Source: Diogma glabrata (Eukaryota; Arthropoda; Insecta; Diptera; Cylindrotomidae). Taken from it: a stretch of DNA of 64,000 nt. Shown one piece after another: positions 1 to 11,296 of this stretch. Within the stretch, counting starts at the first letter, position 1. Every line of letters begins with the position of its first letter. Position numbers and translations under genes: made by a program. Where the stretch lies: NCBI GenBank assembly GCA_963693315.1, contig CAVNZG010001110.1, positions 248,001 to 312,000 on the forward strand, in the 5' to 3' direction. The notes under the pieces are model-generated. The model saw only the letters and a list, made by a program, of their open reading frames with translations. It was not told the DNA's origin and did not search any database.

Positions 1-3000
1 ACACCAGGAAATCGAGTTTTTATTTTAAGGACAATTATGCGTCAAAGGCTCGAAGAAGGAGGTGATTTGGAAGTTCATGTAAGTAAAATGAACGAGTTGT
101 TTCAAAGATTGTTGGCACTTGGTAACGAAAAAAACCGGCTTTTTTCATGAGTGCAACTTTAATGGGTTCGTTACCAGATAGTTATGATCCATTAATAACG
201 GCATTGGAAGCAAGGTCATAAGATGATTTGACGTCAACTTCAGTCTGCTCAAAACTTGTTGCTGAGTATAAAAGAAGAATCAGCAAAGATTTAAACACCA
301 AGGAGGAGGTAGCACTACACGTTAAATCACCGTCAAGTTCATATAAATCAAAAATATGTTTCTTCGGTAATAATAAGGGACATTTCAAGAGAGATTGCAT
401 TAAGTTTAAAGAATGGATCCAGAAAAAGAATGAAAGTATATCCAACCCACAAACCGTGAACTTGGCCAAGGATAGTAATGAGGAAGAATACTTGTTTGTG
501 ACATCGACAGCAAAGAACGGTTGGGTAATTGATTCTGGTGCAACGAGTCATATTGTAGGAACAATTGATCAGTTGATTGATTTCAATCCAGATATTCGTG
601 ATAAAATTACTGTGGCTAATGGAGAACAAATAACATCGATTGGTAAGGGAGCGATTCGTTTAATGTGTCAAAATGCAAGTGGAAATGTCCATCGTGTTAA
701 GGTGACTGATGTATTAGTGGTTCCTAGTGTTGGTGTTAATTTAATCTCCGTAAAAAAGTTAACTGAAAGAGGTTATACAGTGAGTTTTAAAGATCAAGGT
801 TTTGAGATTAGTTTCGGTGAAAAGCAAATTGCTTTTGGTGACATTTCTGGAAATTTGTATAAGTTGCGGGAGGCACAGAAAGTTTATAGTGCCACGAATA
901 CAGATATGTGCATACATCACTGGCATAAGGTTCTTGGACATAGTGACATCGAAGTTGTCAAGACATTGCCTCTGGGAAATCTGGTCGAAGGAATTCAATT
1001 TTCTGAATGCAGCGATAAGTATAGAAAGAAGATAAATTGTGAAATTTGCTTGGAAGATAAAATGACAAGGTATAAATTCTCTCATAAGTCACCCAATAAG
1101 ACTCAGAATGTGATAGATTTGGTTCATTCAGATGTTTGTGGACCAATGCAAACAGGAATACCATCCGAAAAAAGGTACATTTTGACATTTAATGATGATT
1201 TATCGAAATACACCATCATTTACCTGTTGAAAAATAAATTTGAAGTATTCAGTAAGTTTAAGGAATTTGTCGAGCTATGTAAAACAATGTTTGGAAGGAA
1301 GCCAAAAGTACTTCGATCTGATAGACGTGAGGAATATATGAGTGACGAATTTGTCCAGTATCTGGATCGGCAGGGCATTCAATATCAGAGAACAATTGCA
1401 TCAACTCCTCAGCAAAATGGTGTCGCACAAAGGAAAAATCATACGTTGGTTGAGATGGCTAGATGCATGCTTATTGATGCCAAATTAGAAAAATGTTTTG
1501 GCAAAATATGTGCAGAATCGTCTTCCAGGTAAAGAAGTTGAAGGAACACCTTTCGAAAATTGGTTTGGAAGAAAACCAAACTTCGCATTTTAAACAATTC
1601 GCATTTTAAACAATTTGGTTCAAAGTTCTTTACATTTATTCACCCAGAAAACCGAAGAAAGCTGGATCCAAAGGCCAGTGAAGCTATACTTGTCGGTTAT
1701 GATGAGATTTCAAAAGCATATAGGTGTTTTGTTCTATCAACAAAAAAGGTGATGGTTAGTCGTGATGTAAAATTGATCGATAAGAATAGTGACTGGAAAT
1801 TGGAAGAAGTCAAAACCCAACAAGAAGATTCAAAAATTGGTGCACAATACCAAGAAAAGAAAACGGATGAATTCTTGCCAAATGAAAATCAGGATGACAG
1901 CGAAACATTTCAAAGCAATGAAGAAAATGAGGATTTGGTTGTAGAAAGTCATGTTGATCGAAGAAGTTCGTCATTCAGATCGAAGCAATATAGGAGTTCC
2001 ACCGAAAAGGTTAATTGAGGAAGTTAACGTAGTTAAAGGGGCATTACAGGAACCAGTAAGTTATAAAGCCGCAATTTCATGCGATGAAAATAAGGAATGG
2101 GTGTCCGCAATGAAGTAGGAAATAAACTCCCTTAAAGAAAATCAAACTTGGGAACTGCTAAAGATTCCACAAGATCGAAAGATCATTGGATGTAAATGGG
2201 TTTATAAAATTAAATACAATGGGAATAATGATATTTGTAAGTACAAAACAAGATTGATGGCACAAGGTTTTACACAAAAAATTTCGGATCAGATCAAGTT
2301 TTTGCACCAGTTGTCAGACAATCGACGTTCAGGATATTACTCACCCTAGCTGCTAAAGAAAAAATGGAAATTTTGCATTATGATGCGAAAACTGCATTCT
2401 TAAATGGAAAGTTGGAAGAAACCATTTACATGAAACAGCCACCAGGTTTTAGTGAAGGTGAAGAGGATTATGTTTGTCTTTTGAGGAGAAGTCTCTATGG
2501 TTTGAAACAATCAGCAAGGATTTGGAACAAAACAATTCATCAAGTGCTCACTGATGGCGGATACATACAAAGTAAGAATTATTTTTGTTTATATATTCGT
2601 AAATTTAAGGAAGAAACGTGCTACGTTTTAATATACGTTGATGACATACTAGTTGCTAGCCGCTGTAAAGAGCTTCTGTTAAATTGTGAAGATATTTTAA
2701 AGAGCAAAACCTCGGCAAAGTTAAAATTACGTAGGATTACAGATTAAAAAGGAAAGTAATTATTACACTGTAAATCAAGCTGTATATATCACAAGATTAA
2801 TCAAAGAATTTTGACTAGCTAATGCAAAAATCTCAGAAGTACCAATAAGTGTTGAATACGGAAACTACTTACTATCTGAAAACTTACTATCTGAAGCTTG
2901 TAAAGAGGTTGAATGGTTACGACGAGTCCTGACAGATTTTGGTCAAATTTGTGATGCAGCAACCATTATTTATGAGGACAACCAAAGCTGCCTTAAGATG

Positions 3001-3186
3001 ATTGAGGAGGAGAAACTTTCTAATCGATCCAAGCACATTGATGTACGATTTTATTTTGTGAAGGATTATGTTGATAAAGGAATGGTTCGATGTGTTTACT
3101 GCCCAACTGAAGATATGGTTGCTGACCTGCTGACAAAGCCACGACATCGTATAAAGAAGCTTCGAGAAATAAGTGGATTATATTAA
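1..3186 (+). pseudogene. Ty1/copia retrotransposon gag-pol, 5'-truncated by the window edge and broken
   Basis: The window opens inside gag. Order: gag capsid-like region (frame open from base 1 to a stop near 148, then shifted), CCHC zinc knuckle near 358 whose second Cys is Gly (CFFGNNKGHFKRDC), protease with DSGATSH near 532, integrase zinc-binding HHWHKVLGH...CEIC, integrase core, reverse transcriptase with YVDDILVAS near 2635, and the RNase H end with SKHIDVRFYFV and DLLTKP. Domain order PR-IN-RT-RH is diagnostic of copia. Damage: a frameshift near 148, stops near 220 and 1530, an in-frame TAG near 2116, a frameshift near 2280, and a deletion after about 2840 that removes most of RNase H. 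The integrase catalytic Glu appears to be Gln (GVAQRKN where GVAERKN is usual), and RSDNGGEY has become RSDRREEY. A dead copy. Confidence 0.93.
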
Positions 3187-3195
3187 TGTAACAAT

Positions 3196-3204
3196 GAGGA
3201 GGAG
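3196..3204 (+). promoter_or_regulatory. Polypurine tract of the copia element
   Basis: GAGGAGGAG lies 10 bp after the pol stop and directly before TGTTAG, where the 3' LTR starts. In copia elements this tract primes plus-strand DNA synthesis. Confidence 0.75.
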
Positions 3205-3953
3205 TGTTAGAATAATTATAGTTTATTACCATTATTAATTAATGAACGATTTTAATATCTTGGATGCCTGGGACACCTCCTGGCAACATTACAACACAAC
3301 TGGCCTTTCTATTACTAACCCGATTTCTACCCAACCTGGTTTCGATTTGCCACGTCATACCTGGACCACAATAAACCGAATAAGAACAAATCATGGACGT
3401 TGTGCTGATTCTTTCTACAAGTGGGGCATTTCAGAGTCCCCTGAGTGTGACTGCGGCGCTCCACAACAAACCATAAAACACATTGCAACTGTGTGTCCAA
3501 TTCGACGTTACAATGGCAACATCTCAGACATCCATTTGGCAACTCCCGATGTAGTAGCATGGATAGACTCGCTCGATGTAAACATCTAATGTTCAAATGT
3601 ACTGCCCAATGTTCAAATATTTTACTTTTTAATTTTTACCTAAAAGACGCGCAATCAAATCGATTGTAAGTTCATTTAATGTGTATCTATGTTTTGTTTT
3701 AGGTAGATTTCATAGAAGAGTCTACCTATTTATAAGTTTAATTTTTAATGTGTCACAAAAAAAAAACATACGCTAAATAAATAATTAATGAACGCACTCA
3801 TTTGTTATCTAATTGAAAACAACTTCATGTCATATAGTTCTTGTTATGTTAAAAATGGCGTGTTGATCACAATTGCTTGTATCGTTCAATAAAATAAAGT
3901 TTTCATACATTTTCATCCATCTGTTAATAATAAATTTATTGCATCCTCCAACA
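3205..3953 (+). repeat. 3' LTR of the copia element, split by a LINE fragment
   Basis: The LTR begins TGTTAGAAT at 3205 and ends ...CTCCAACA at 3953, with a short imperfect terminal inverted repeat (TGTTA / CAACA). Removing the LINE insert (3249-3781) and one target duplication leaves about 203 bp, a normal size for a copia LTR. It contains AATAAA polyadenylation-like motifs near 3892. The 5' LTR is outside the window. Confidence 0.75.
3236..3794 (+). mobile_element. 5'-truncated non-LTR retrotransposon (LINE) 3' end inserted in the copia LTR
   Basis: An open frame (3242-3589) encodes the C-terminal tail typical of insect LINE ORF2 proteins: HTWTTINRIRTNHGRC...CDCGAPQQTIKHI...CP, a Cys/His motif after RNase H. 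About 190 bp of 3' UTR and an A/TAAA-rich end follow. It is flanked by a perfect 13-bp duplication, TAATTAATGAACG, at 3236-3248 and 3782-3794, so this is a genuine target-primed insertion. Only the last ~530 bp of the element arrived, the usual 5' truncation. The ATG at 3242 lies in the target duplication and is not a real start. Confidence 0.88.
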
Positions 3954-5183
3954 CCTTTGACCATCAAAACCATTGTTATATTTTTACAATCATTTTGTTG
4001 ATCCCATCAGGACCTCCACTCGTCCCTTCATGATAATCGTGATAAAAGATTTATTGATTTTGCCCTATGAAATTTTCCATACTCTCTTTAAACATCCATC
4101 CGTACAATGGAAACTGTTCCATTGTCCCTAGTACATGTTCAAACTTGAAGTTTTATCGGAAATATCTACCCACCCTAGCAATCCTTCTCCTTAAACTCGA
4201 TGATTTGTATAAGCGTCAGATCTTCTGATTTATCTTTTCTTAATCAGGTAGCACTTTTAGTAATCATGCTTCGATAAAGTTCTCCTTACTTACTTGTCGA
4301 GTGAAATGTTTAAATTCGACTTGAAAGTGACGTTTCGATATAGCATCGGTGTTCCAATGTGCTGTACCCTTTTGATATTTGTAATCACCAAATCATACGC
4401 ATGTAAACACTTCATCCCAACCCAAGCGTTACTTCTCTCTCTGGATCTTTGTATCATGATCATTTTTTAGAAGAAAATTTTGAGCATATGGATATTGCAC
4501 ACACATAGCACATGCACTAGGAGCGGGTCTGACTCCTTACCTATATTAATTAATCCATAGCATGTTTTGCCAATTTATCAACTATATTGACTTACTTTCG
4601 TTTAATTGGAAAATGGCGAGTTGATGGTTGATATTGTTTTGCTTAAAAACACTTTGACCCAGATGGAAGTCAAATCCAAGGCTTTCGAGGTCAAGCGCTT
4701 GCAAGACTAATAAACCACTCTACACATTGAAGAAAAAATATTTTAATTTTAAAAAGAATAAATATGACGATTAATTAAGTATACGCTTGTTATTAATAAG
4801 TAATATACTGAAATTCTTATTCTTACACAAATTTTCTTAAACGTTAATTAATGTTGTGACTTAGTCTAAAGGTTGATTAGGATGCATTCTGAAATTGTAT
4901 ATTTTTTTCTAAAAGGTATATCAAAGTCTAAAATGTGAACAAACTATAATGTTAAACTTTGACATGATATAAATTTCAATTAATTTTTGCCTATAATTGA
5001 AACAAATGTCCATAGAGGAAAGTTAGCACACTATCGTGCTTCTTAATATTACCTCGCTATTTTGGAAGCTGTGAAAAATATTGTTCGTTCTCATATAGAA
5101 ATCAGAGAATAGGATCTCTTAATCAGCTAAATTAAAATCTAAATTAAACTGTCACCATGCGATATCAATACACTAAAGCAATA
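3954..5183. other. No gene recognised
   Basis: AT-rich sequence with stops in all frames. I see no recognisable coding motif, RNA gene or clear repeat boundary. Confidence 0.6.
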
Positions 5184-5825
5184 GACTTCCATCTATGTGG
5201 AAGACTATAGGTGTTCGATCATTGAATTGATTCAAGCAAGTTAAATGATTCAAGCAAGTTAAGTCATTCAATGTTTGTAATGCACTCATGGAGATCAGTG
5301 GTAATTTCATATTTTTAGTTTTCTCTATACTTGTGAATAGCTAACGGCCTAAAAGTTATGGTGTAAGAATTTTTATTGGCGTTTTAATTTCAATTTCGTT
5401 TCTGGTCGCTAAGATAGAATATGAAACAAATTATTTTTGTGTAGTTACCTTAGTCAAAAGATGAAGTATTAGACTCATGAGGAATTTATCAAAATTTTGT
5501 TCCCTCTTATTTTTGCATTTCCCGACGTTTTGGGTCATAATGAGCCTAAATAATCAAAAAATGTGTATAGGTGTCTGCACAATAGATAAGCAAAAACTGC
5601 TGAATCAATTTCAAAATGTTTGAAATTATGTTTGCTTCATGTGATCAGTCGAAATGCTCCTCTTTGGAATCGGTATCTTAGCTGTAAGTATGCCCAAAAA
5701 TTATTAAAATTTATTTTTTGTTTTCAATCCTTTTATTTTAGGTGACAAAGAGTTGTCATTTTGAGTGTATTAAGTTAATGACTTCCATCTATGTGGAAGA
5801 CTATAGGTGTTCGATCATTGAATTG
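5184..5825. repeat. Pair of identical 46-bp direct repeats with a hairpin core
   Basis: A 46-bp sequence starting GACTTCCATCTATGTGGAAG occurs at 5184-5229 and again at 5780-5825. Its core CTTCCA-tcta-TGTGGAAG can fold into a small hairpin. The ~550 bp between carries a weak match (5490-5570) to the AT-rich element at 38700-39240 but no ORF. The pair could be remnants of a repeat flanking an inserted segment, or a segmental duplication. Confidence 0.6.
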
Positions 5826-7129
5826 TAAATATATCGGTAAAAAACATTAAGTGTGTCAAAAGAAGCATTTCCGTAACATAATGGAAAACATATTTACTAC
5901 CACAAACATTTTGATCAAATTTTAAATTAAAAAAATTCTATATTTAAAATGCCAAAAAATATTAAATGTTTTCTTCATATTTAGTTATACTAATTTTTAT
6001 AAATTGAATGACAATAATTACTATTACTCAAATATTTTATAAGGGATATAACGAAACCGATAACGGTTCCTATCCGAGATAAGAAAAAGCAACAATTGAT
6101 ACTATATGCCCTCTGGCCCGGAAAAATCTATAATTTGAACAGTTTAATAACTCATGAAAAACTTATATGAGACAAATAAAAATATTTAGAGAAAAATATT
6201 AACGCACGGAATTATTAATGAACGGTTTGCATAAACGAAAAACTGGTAAACCTTCACTGTCTACCAGACCTCTTACTACAAACTTTGGGTTATCGGGCAA
6301 ACAATAAAACAATAGTATATATAAAAAAAAAACTTTACATAAAATGTAATCTCCAAAATTTTTAGCTCGTTCCATCATCCGATTCTCCGATTTTTAAATA
6401 TATTTCCACTCCTTTTACTCAAGCCGTGTTTCCTTGAAATATTTTTGTAAAGAACTTGATACATTTGATCTCACGTGCTTATGAACATTTTTATGTCCCT
6501 TGTTTTACATCGGCTTTTGTTCTCGTTTTTGAAGTGAAACTTCTTTAGGCGCATTATGGGAATTGTGCAACGGAAGTAATCATTTGAACAGATGTATACC
6601 ATACTACAGTCTGATTTTGAATTTTAAGCATATACATGCACACAATTCCAAAAAAACGAAAGTAGAAATTTAAACAACAATGAAATAAAAAAGATATTAG
6701 AAGTAAAAAAGGCAAGCGAATATTTTGTTCGGCAAGTATGCGATACAATTCGATTCGAATTGTAATTTTTATACACTTGTTCAGTATTGTAATAAATGTT
6801 ATATGAGTTGGACGTGTCGATTTTAGATTTAAATATCCTATTCGTAATATATTATAGAGTTTTTTAAATTTATATTTTGAATTGATTTAGTTTTTATTTG
6901 GATGATTTAAATTATATTCTATTTGGATTGATTTCGAGAGGGTCCCATAGTTTTCTATGGTGTGAAAAATACCGTTCTTCAGAAATTTGGAAAAACCCGT
7001 ATTTTTATGTATTTTAGGCGATTTCGTCAAAACATCTTAATCTGTTTGGATAGTTTGAGTTTATTATATTGCTATAGATTTCGAGGTGGTCGTATATAAA
7101 TCTATGACTAAAAATATGCCGTTTTTTTC
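5826..7129. other. No gene; one repeat scrap around 6530-6750
   Basis: Mostly featureless AT-rich DNA. The part from 6530, containing GAAGTGAAACTTCTTTAGGC and GTGCAACGGAAGTA, matches the reverse strand of 26620-26745 (GAAGTAAAACTTCTTTAGGC, TGCAACGGAAGTA). It is therefore an interspersed repeat of unknown class. Confidence 0.5.
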
Positions 7130-7135
7130 AAAAGT

Positions 7136-7266
7136 TTATTTTTAAATAAAAATATTTGTGTTGATTAAATTCGTTTTGTTATATGGAAAAATGAGTGCGT
7201 GTAATCTTTGCACGCAGTTGAAATAAATTTCTTGGGCTACTATGGCAGGTATTAATAAAATTTAGA
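7136..7266 (+). repeat. Interspersed repeat, also at 24826-24885 and 25263-25375
   Basis: The sequence around AAAATGAGTGCGTGTAATC and TGGCAGGTATTAATAAAA recurs at 24820-24885 (same strand) and, inverted, at 25263-25375. The last two copies face each other and form the ends of a ~500-bp inverted-repeat element. This copy is a single end plus flank (GTGTTGATTAAATT). Confidence 0.6.
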
Positions 7267-7804
7267 CTTGCATTGATTGATAAAAAATGAAAATAACATA
7301 GAAAAATTATTATAGTATCCAAACAGTTTCATACTATCAAGTCAAAACAAAGGATCCTCCATAATCTTTACCCAATTATTACTATCACGAAAACATTCCA
7401 TTTAAAACAATGCAAACAAATTACCTTATTGATGATCTAAAAAAAACGCACCTACGACGGATTTAATTTAATTTATTTCGAGTTTTGTTCAAAAAGATAT
7501 GTCTGTTTCAATTGGCACAAAAAAAAATAATCTAAAATACATTGAAAAAAAGATTTAGTGTATGAAAATAAAAAAAAATGATGACACGACCTTACTAAAA
7601 TATGAATTACAATAGAACGTCATATACAGACTGATAATTTTTATTAAATGAATTCTAAATTGTTTGTTAATAAAAAATTAATGTATGATCAGTGTGACGA
7701 CTGTGTTGGGGTTTAAACGAAGACGTCTTTCGTCTAACCTTTAGTTAATAGATTTTTTTGGCCGTTACAAGAACAACCAATGTTTTCTAACGACAAAAAA
7801 AATA
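7267..7804. other. No gene recognised
   Basis: AT-rich, with A-runs and no open frame of note. Confidence 0.5.
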
Positions 7805-8020
7805 TTTGAGTTATGTAATTATTCTCAAAGTATATTATGAAAATTTGCTGAAAAACTTTTTTCATTGTGGACAATTACTTCGGTCTGAAAGACCTAAGTA
7901 TTACATTTATGAGCCAAATGTGAAATTCTTACCCTCACTTTTTTTTGAATTTCTTGACGTTTTAAGACCTACTGATTCTAATAAAGAAAAAAAATATATG
8001 TCTGTCTGCCGTGTAATGAA
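7805..8020 (+). repeat. Fragment of the AT-rich 'Q' element (left end)
   Basis: ATTACTTCGGTCTGAAAGAC followed by TTCTTACCCTCACTTTTTTT, GACGTTTTA and GTCTGTCTGCCG matches, with decay, the minus strand of 39060-39250. The open frames over it are therefore repeat-derived, not a gene. Confidence 0.55.
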
Positions 8021-8374
8021 GTGTAATTCAAACTTCGTAATTGAAAGTCGAGCCACTTTCCCACACGCATTATATTTGCATTGGCAGAAACTTTCATAGT
8101 TGTTTTCGTTTTTCCCTTACACATAGTTTCTTGTACTCAATCCGTAGTCGTCATCTACAATGGTGTCCGCTTAAAATTTGTCATGAACGGTTGTGCAATT
8201 TCCCTAATTTGAATTTGCTCTATTTTCCAAAAGATAGGAAGAATCAATCAATGGATACTTACTTCTCTGTTATTGTATTGTCTGAACCTTTGGAGTTGCT
8301 TTTGCTTCATTTTATAAAATGTAATTTCCAACAATCATTTCGTAAAAATATTGCTGCTAATTCCTTTCCAAATT

Positions 8375-9425
8375 GGTTGACAGCTGTTTTTTTTGGTTTT
8401 TTGCTTTAGTAGACGTCAATATATGGAATTCTTTGTTGTATAATATTTCAATTAATGATAATAAAATAACCAAAAATGCGACACCATAGAATAAATTGTA
8501 AAATCATGGTAAATATTAAATGTAATTTTTTTGTGAAACTAATATTGAAAAGTTGTGATAATGGCAGCCGTTTTTGGTTTTTGGTTTGATTGACGTCTAT
8601 ACGTGGAATTTTTTTTTGTTTAATATTGTGACGACTCTTCGTTGGTTCTTTTAGATTATTGAACAAACACGACAGTAAAAGACAGATCTTTAGTTAACAG
8701 AATCTCAAACTTTATTTGTCATCAAATTACAGCAGCTTCCGTTTTTCCTTACAATAAATTCCAGGGTCTCCAATTTATGTACACTAAACTTCACCGCTTT
8801 TCCACAATTTGAATCAATAATATTCGGAATCGTAAAATCTGTATTTACTATTCCACTAAGTTCAGATTCTTTCTCTATTAGTACCCAGGCTCAAGTACCA
8901 CCGATTATTCCTTAAACTTGCGAATATTTATAAACACTTTTAATTGCAAAAGTAAAACTGCCTATCTGATATTTTTGTTTGCTTATTTATATCGAAAAAT
9001 AAATAAATCGAAACTTCTATAATCCACTAGAAATCAATACTACGTAGTCTGTACATCTTGAATAGGCCACACCAGTTTTCATTCATACTTGCATTTGTAT
9101 TAGCGAACTCAAATTTAATTTATGCAAAATGTATTAGGTAACTCCTTTTAATTCATTAATGTAAACATTTGTATAACAAATTTAATTTACATTAATTTAT
9201 GCAATACAATTTGCAATACAAGTAAAAGATTGAAAAAGGAGTTAACTTTTAGTTCATGAATGAGTAAATAAAATTAACCCATTCTGGACGACGTTTATTA
9301 CAATATTTTACTTAATAATAATATTAAAATCGATGAAACTAAACCATAGACTAAATTAAAATATAAGGGTAAATATTAATTGTATTTTTTTGTAAAAATA
9401 ATGTGGAAAGCTGTGATAATAGCTG
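8375..9425. repeat. Tandem array of ~190-bp units interrupted by a solo LTR
   Basis: Unit 1 is 8375-8562. Unit 2 begins at 8563 and resumes after the LTR at about 9307-9420, and a third unit begins near 9420. Landmarks in each unit are GCAGCCGT/ACAGCTGT followed by T-rich sequence, GACGTC(A/T)ATA, CCATAGA(A/C)TAAATT and GGTAAATATTAA. The units are diverged, so the duplication is old and the LTR landed later. Confidence 0.65.
8627..9302 (+). mobile_element. Solo LTR (copy 1) with ATAT target duplication
   Basis: The 676-bp sequence begins TGTGACGACTCTTCG and ends GTTTATTACA, giving canonical TG...CA ends and a TGT/ACA inverted repeat. ATAT lies directly before (8623-8626) and after (9303-9306). 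No primer-binding site, coding region or second LTR is attached, so this is a solo LTR left by recombination. It matches 49053-49730 at roughly 98% by eye. A 4-bp ATAT target is known for the 17.6/297 group of Ty3/gypsy elements; the assignment to that group is inferred. The strand is arbitrary. Confidence 0.85.
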
Positions 9426-9719
9426 TATTTTTTTGAACTGTGATAAATGATAGTTGTAATTCTTAACAAAAAAATTATTTAAACTCTGGGGTATTTTAAG
9501 TTAGCAATATATTGGAAAAATAAAACAAAATTTAACCAAAAAAAAACCTGTTACCTAATAGAAGTCTAAAATAAATTTATAAATTGCTTGTTGAGATAAT
9601 GTTTCAAATAGATGTGATAATGTAGTAATACTTATATCTACATCCGAATCTTTGTGATATCTCTGTGTTAACCCTTGCTTTGGGGTGCAGAGACCCAATG
9701 AATAAGTCGGGAAGGTAAA
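9426..9719. other. No gene recognised
   Basis: AT-rich. Nothing is recognised before the more GC-balanced 5' module that starts near 9720. Confidence 0.4.
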
Positions 9720-10030
9720 TTATAATTAACACCAGATACCTAACCGCATGCTACGATTGCATCCCGTGTGCCGACTATCTAGATACATTTCCGGGGCAGC
9801 AATTTTTTTGGGTGTGGTTACACGTTGTCATCAGCATACTTGCTGAGTATTTCGATACATTTCCGGCAAGAAAGGAAAAGAAGAAAATCACTGCTATCAT
9901 AAACCAGTTGGATTGTAACAATTTTTACAACGTCGTCGTGATCCGGATTGCTGAACTTACTAATCTATGAACTGGATGGGGATGAGCGACTAAATTGAAC
10001 TACGGGATTGGGATCTGGACAAGCTATGGG

Positions 10031-10039
10031 GTGAGTCAT
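10031..10039 (+). promoter_or_regulatory. Splice-donor-like GTGAGTCAT closing the 5' module of copy 1
   Basis: The GTGAGT consensus donor is followed by CAT. The identical nonamer sits at the same place in copy 2 (21494-21502) and copy 3 (43169-43161, minus). Conservation in otherwise decayed modules suggests it mattered, but splicing itself is not shown. Confidence 0.4.
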
Positions 10040-10381
10040 TTTTAATATATGTACACCTATTTTCAAGCGAAAGTACTGTTGGTTTTTTGTAAATAAAATG
10101 GTACTGGGTGATCCGATTTAAAATCGGTTTAGCACAAAATAGCACAAAATTGGTGGAGTATTTTGGTATATAATTTGTTTTTTTACCTCAACTAAATCAT
10201 CAAAAAAATTAATTTAAAGTTTGATAAAAGTTTTTCGATAGAAAAAAATCAAAAAATATCAGAAAATAATAGAATTTTAAATTTTATTTCATAAATAATT
10301 GACTAAATTATTTAATATTTAAACAATATTTGATTATTTGATTAATTCATTAAATTTAATTAATATTAATATAATATAAAG

Positions 10382-10597
10382 TTAATATCTTATGTGACCG
10401 CCTTGTACTGCAATCATTTCGCGCATTCTATTAGACATTGAATTTAACAAATTGATGAAATATTGGCGCCAATCAACGCCTTTTATCATGTTGTGCGCTC
10501 TCACAATGGCATCCCAGACCTCATCATTACTGTAAAACAATTGGTCTTCACTCCTAACTTTGCCTTTGATCTCCGACCCGACATTCTCAACAGTCAA
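10382..10597 (-). pseudogene. Tc1/mariner transposase C-terminus, left arm
   Basis: The 71-codon frame reads ENVGSEIKGKVRS...YSNDEVWDAIVRAHN...LLNSMSNRMREMIAVQGGHIRY and then stops. This matches the family ending (NPxENVWxEIK..., SMPxRxxxVIxxxGGxTKY). The conserved Trp of ENVW is Gly. Only the last third of a transposase is present; the two first catalytic Asp residues are absent, so it cannot catalyse transposition. The nominal start codon is not a true start. Confidence 0.85.
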
Positions 10598-10717
10598 ACA
10601 ATGGATTAATGAAAATATAGGTGATACACGAGATTTTGTGTTTGATCACCCGAGGTAAATTAATTTTATCTTGTTATTTTAAATATTTAGTTAATGTAGA
10701 AATTTGTATTTTCAGTC

Positions 10718-10955
10718 TCTCTCTAGAGATAAATCCTGTTGAGAATGTCGGGTCAGAGATCAAAGGTAAAGTTAGGAGTGAACACCAATTGTTTTATAGT
10801 AATGATGAGGTCTGGGAGACAGGGATGCCATTGTGAGAGCGCACAACATGATGAGAAGCGTTGATTGGCGCCAATATTTCATCAATTTGTTAAATTCAAT
10901 GTCTAAAAGAATGCGCGAAATGATTGCAGTACAAGGCGGTCACATAAGATATTAA
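10718..10955 (+). pseudogene. Tc1/mariner transposase C-terminus, right arm (frameshifted)
   Basis: This is the mirror of the left-arm frame. It starts slightly earlier with EINPVENVGSEIKGKV, extending the homology beyond the inverted repeat, then shifts frame near 10820 (EVWETGMPL, stop). The family ending resumes in another frame up to GGHIRY and a stop near 10955. The same Trp-to-Gly change in both arms shows that they share one origin. Confidence 0.8.
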
Positions 10956-11296
10956 CTTTATATTATATTAATATTAATTAAATTTAATGAATTAATCACC
11001 TAATCAAATATTGTTTAAATATTAAACAATTTAGTCAATTATTTATGAAATAAAATTAAAAATTCTACTATTTTCTGATTGTTTTTGATTTTTTCTATTG
11101 AAAAACTTTTATCAAACTTTAAATTAATTTTTTTAATGATTTAGTTGGGATAAAAAAACAAATTATATACCAAAATACTTCACCAATATTGAGCTATTTA
11201 AAATTGAAAACCGATTTAAAATCGGTTCCGATTTAAAATCACCCAGTACCATTTTATTTACAAAAAACCAACAGTACTTTCGCTTGAAAATAGGTG

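Larger units (their letters stand above)
10054..11296. mobile_element. Palindromic Tc1/mariner derivative with TA target duplication
   Basis: Left arm 10054-10593 and right arm 10736-11296 are reverse complements of each other, separated by 142 bp. The ends read CACCTATTTTC and GAAAATAGGTG, each flanked by TA, the Tc1/mariner target. Each arm carries the 3' end of a mariner-type transposase reading outward. The arms are close to identical, so the fold-back arose recently or is kept alike by gene conversion. Transcribed, it would form a hairpin of over 500 bp. Confidence 0.85.

Noticed and set aside
7806..8409. Two overlapping + frames as small genes
   Set aside because: The first overlaps a repeat scrap; the second has no motif and overlaps the ~190-bp tandem array.
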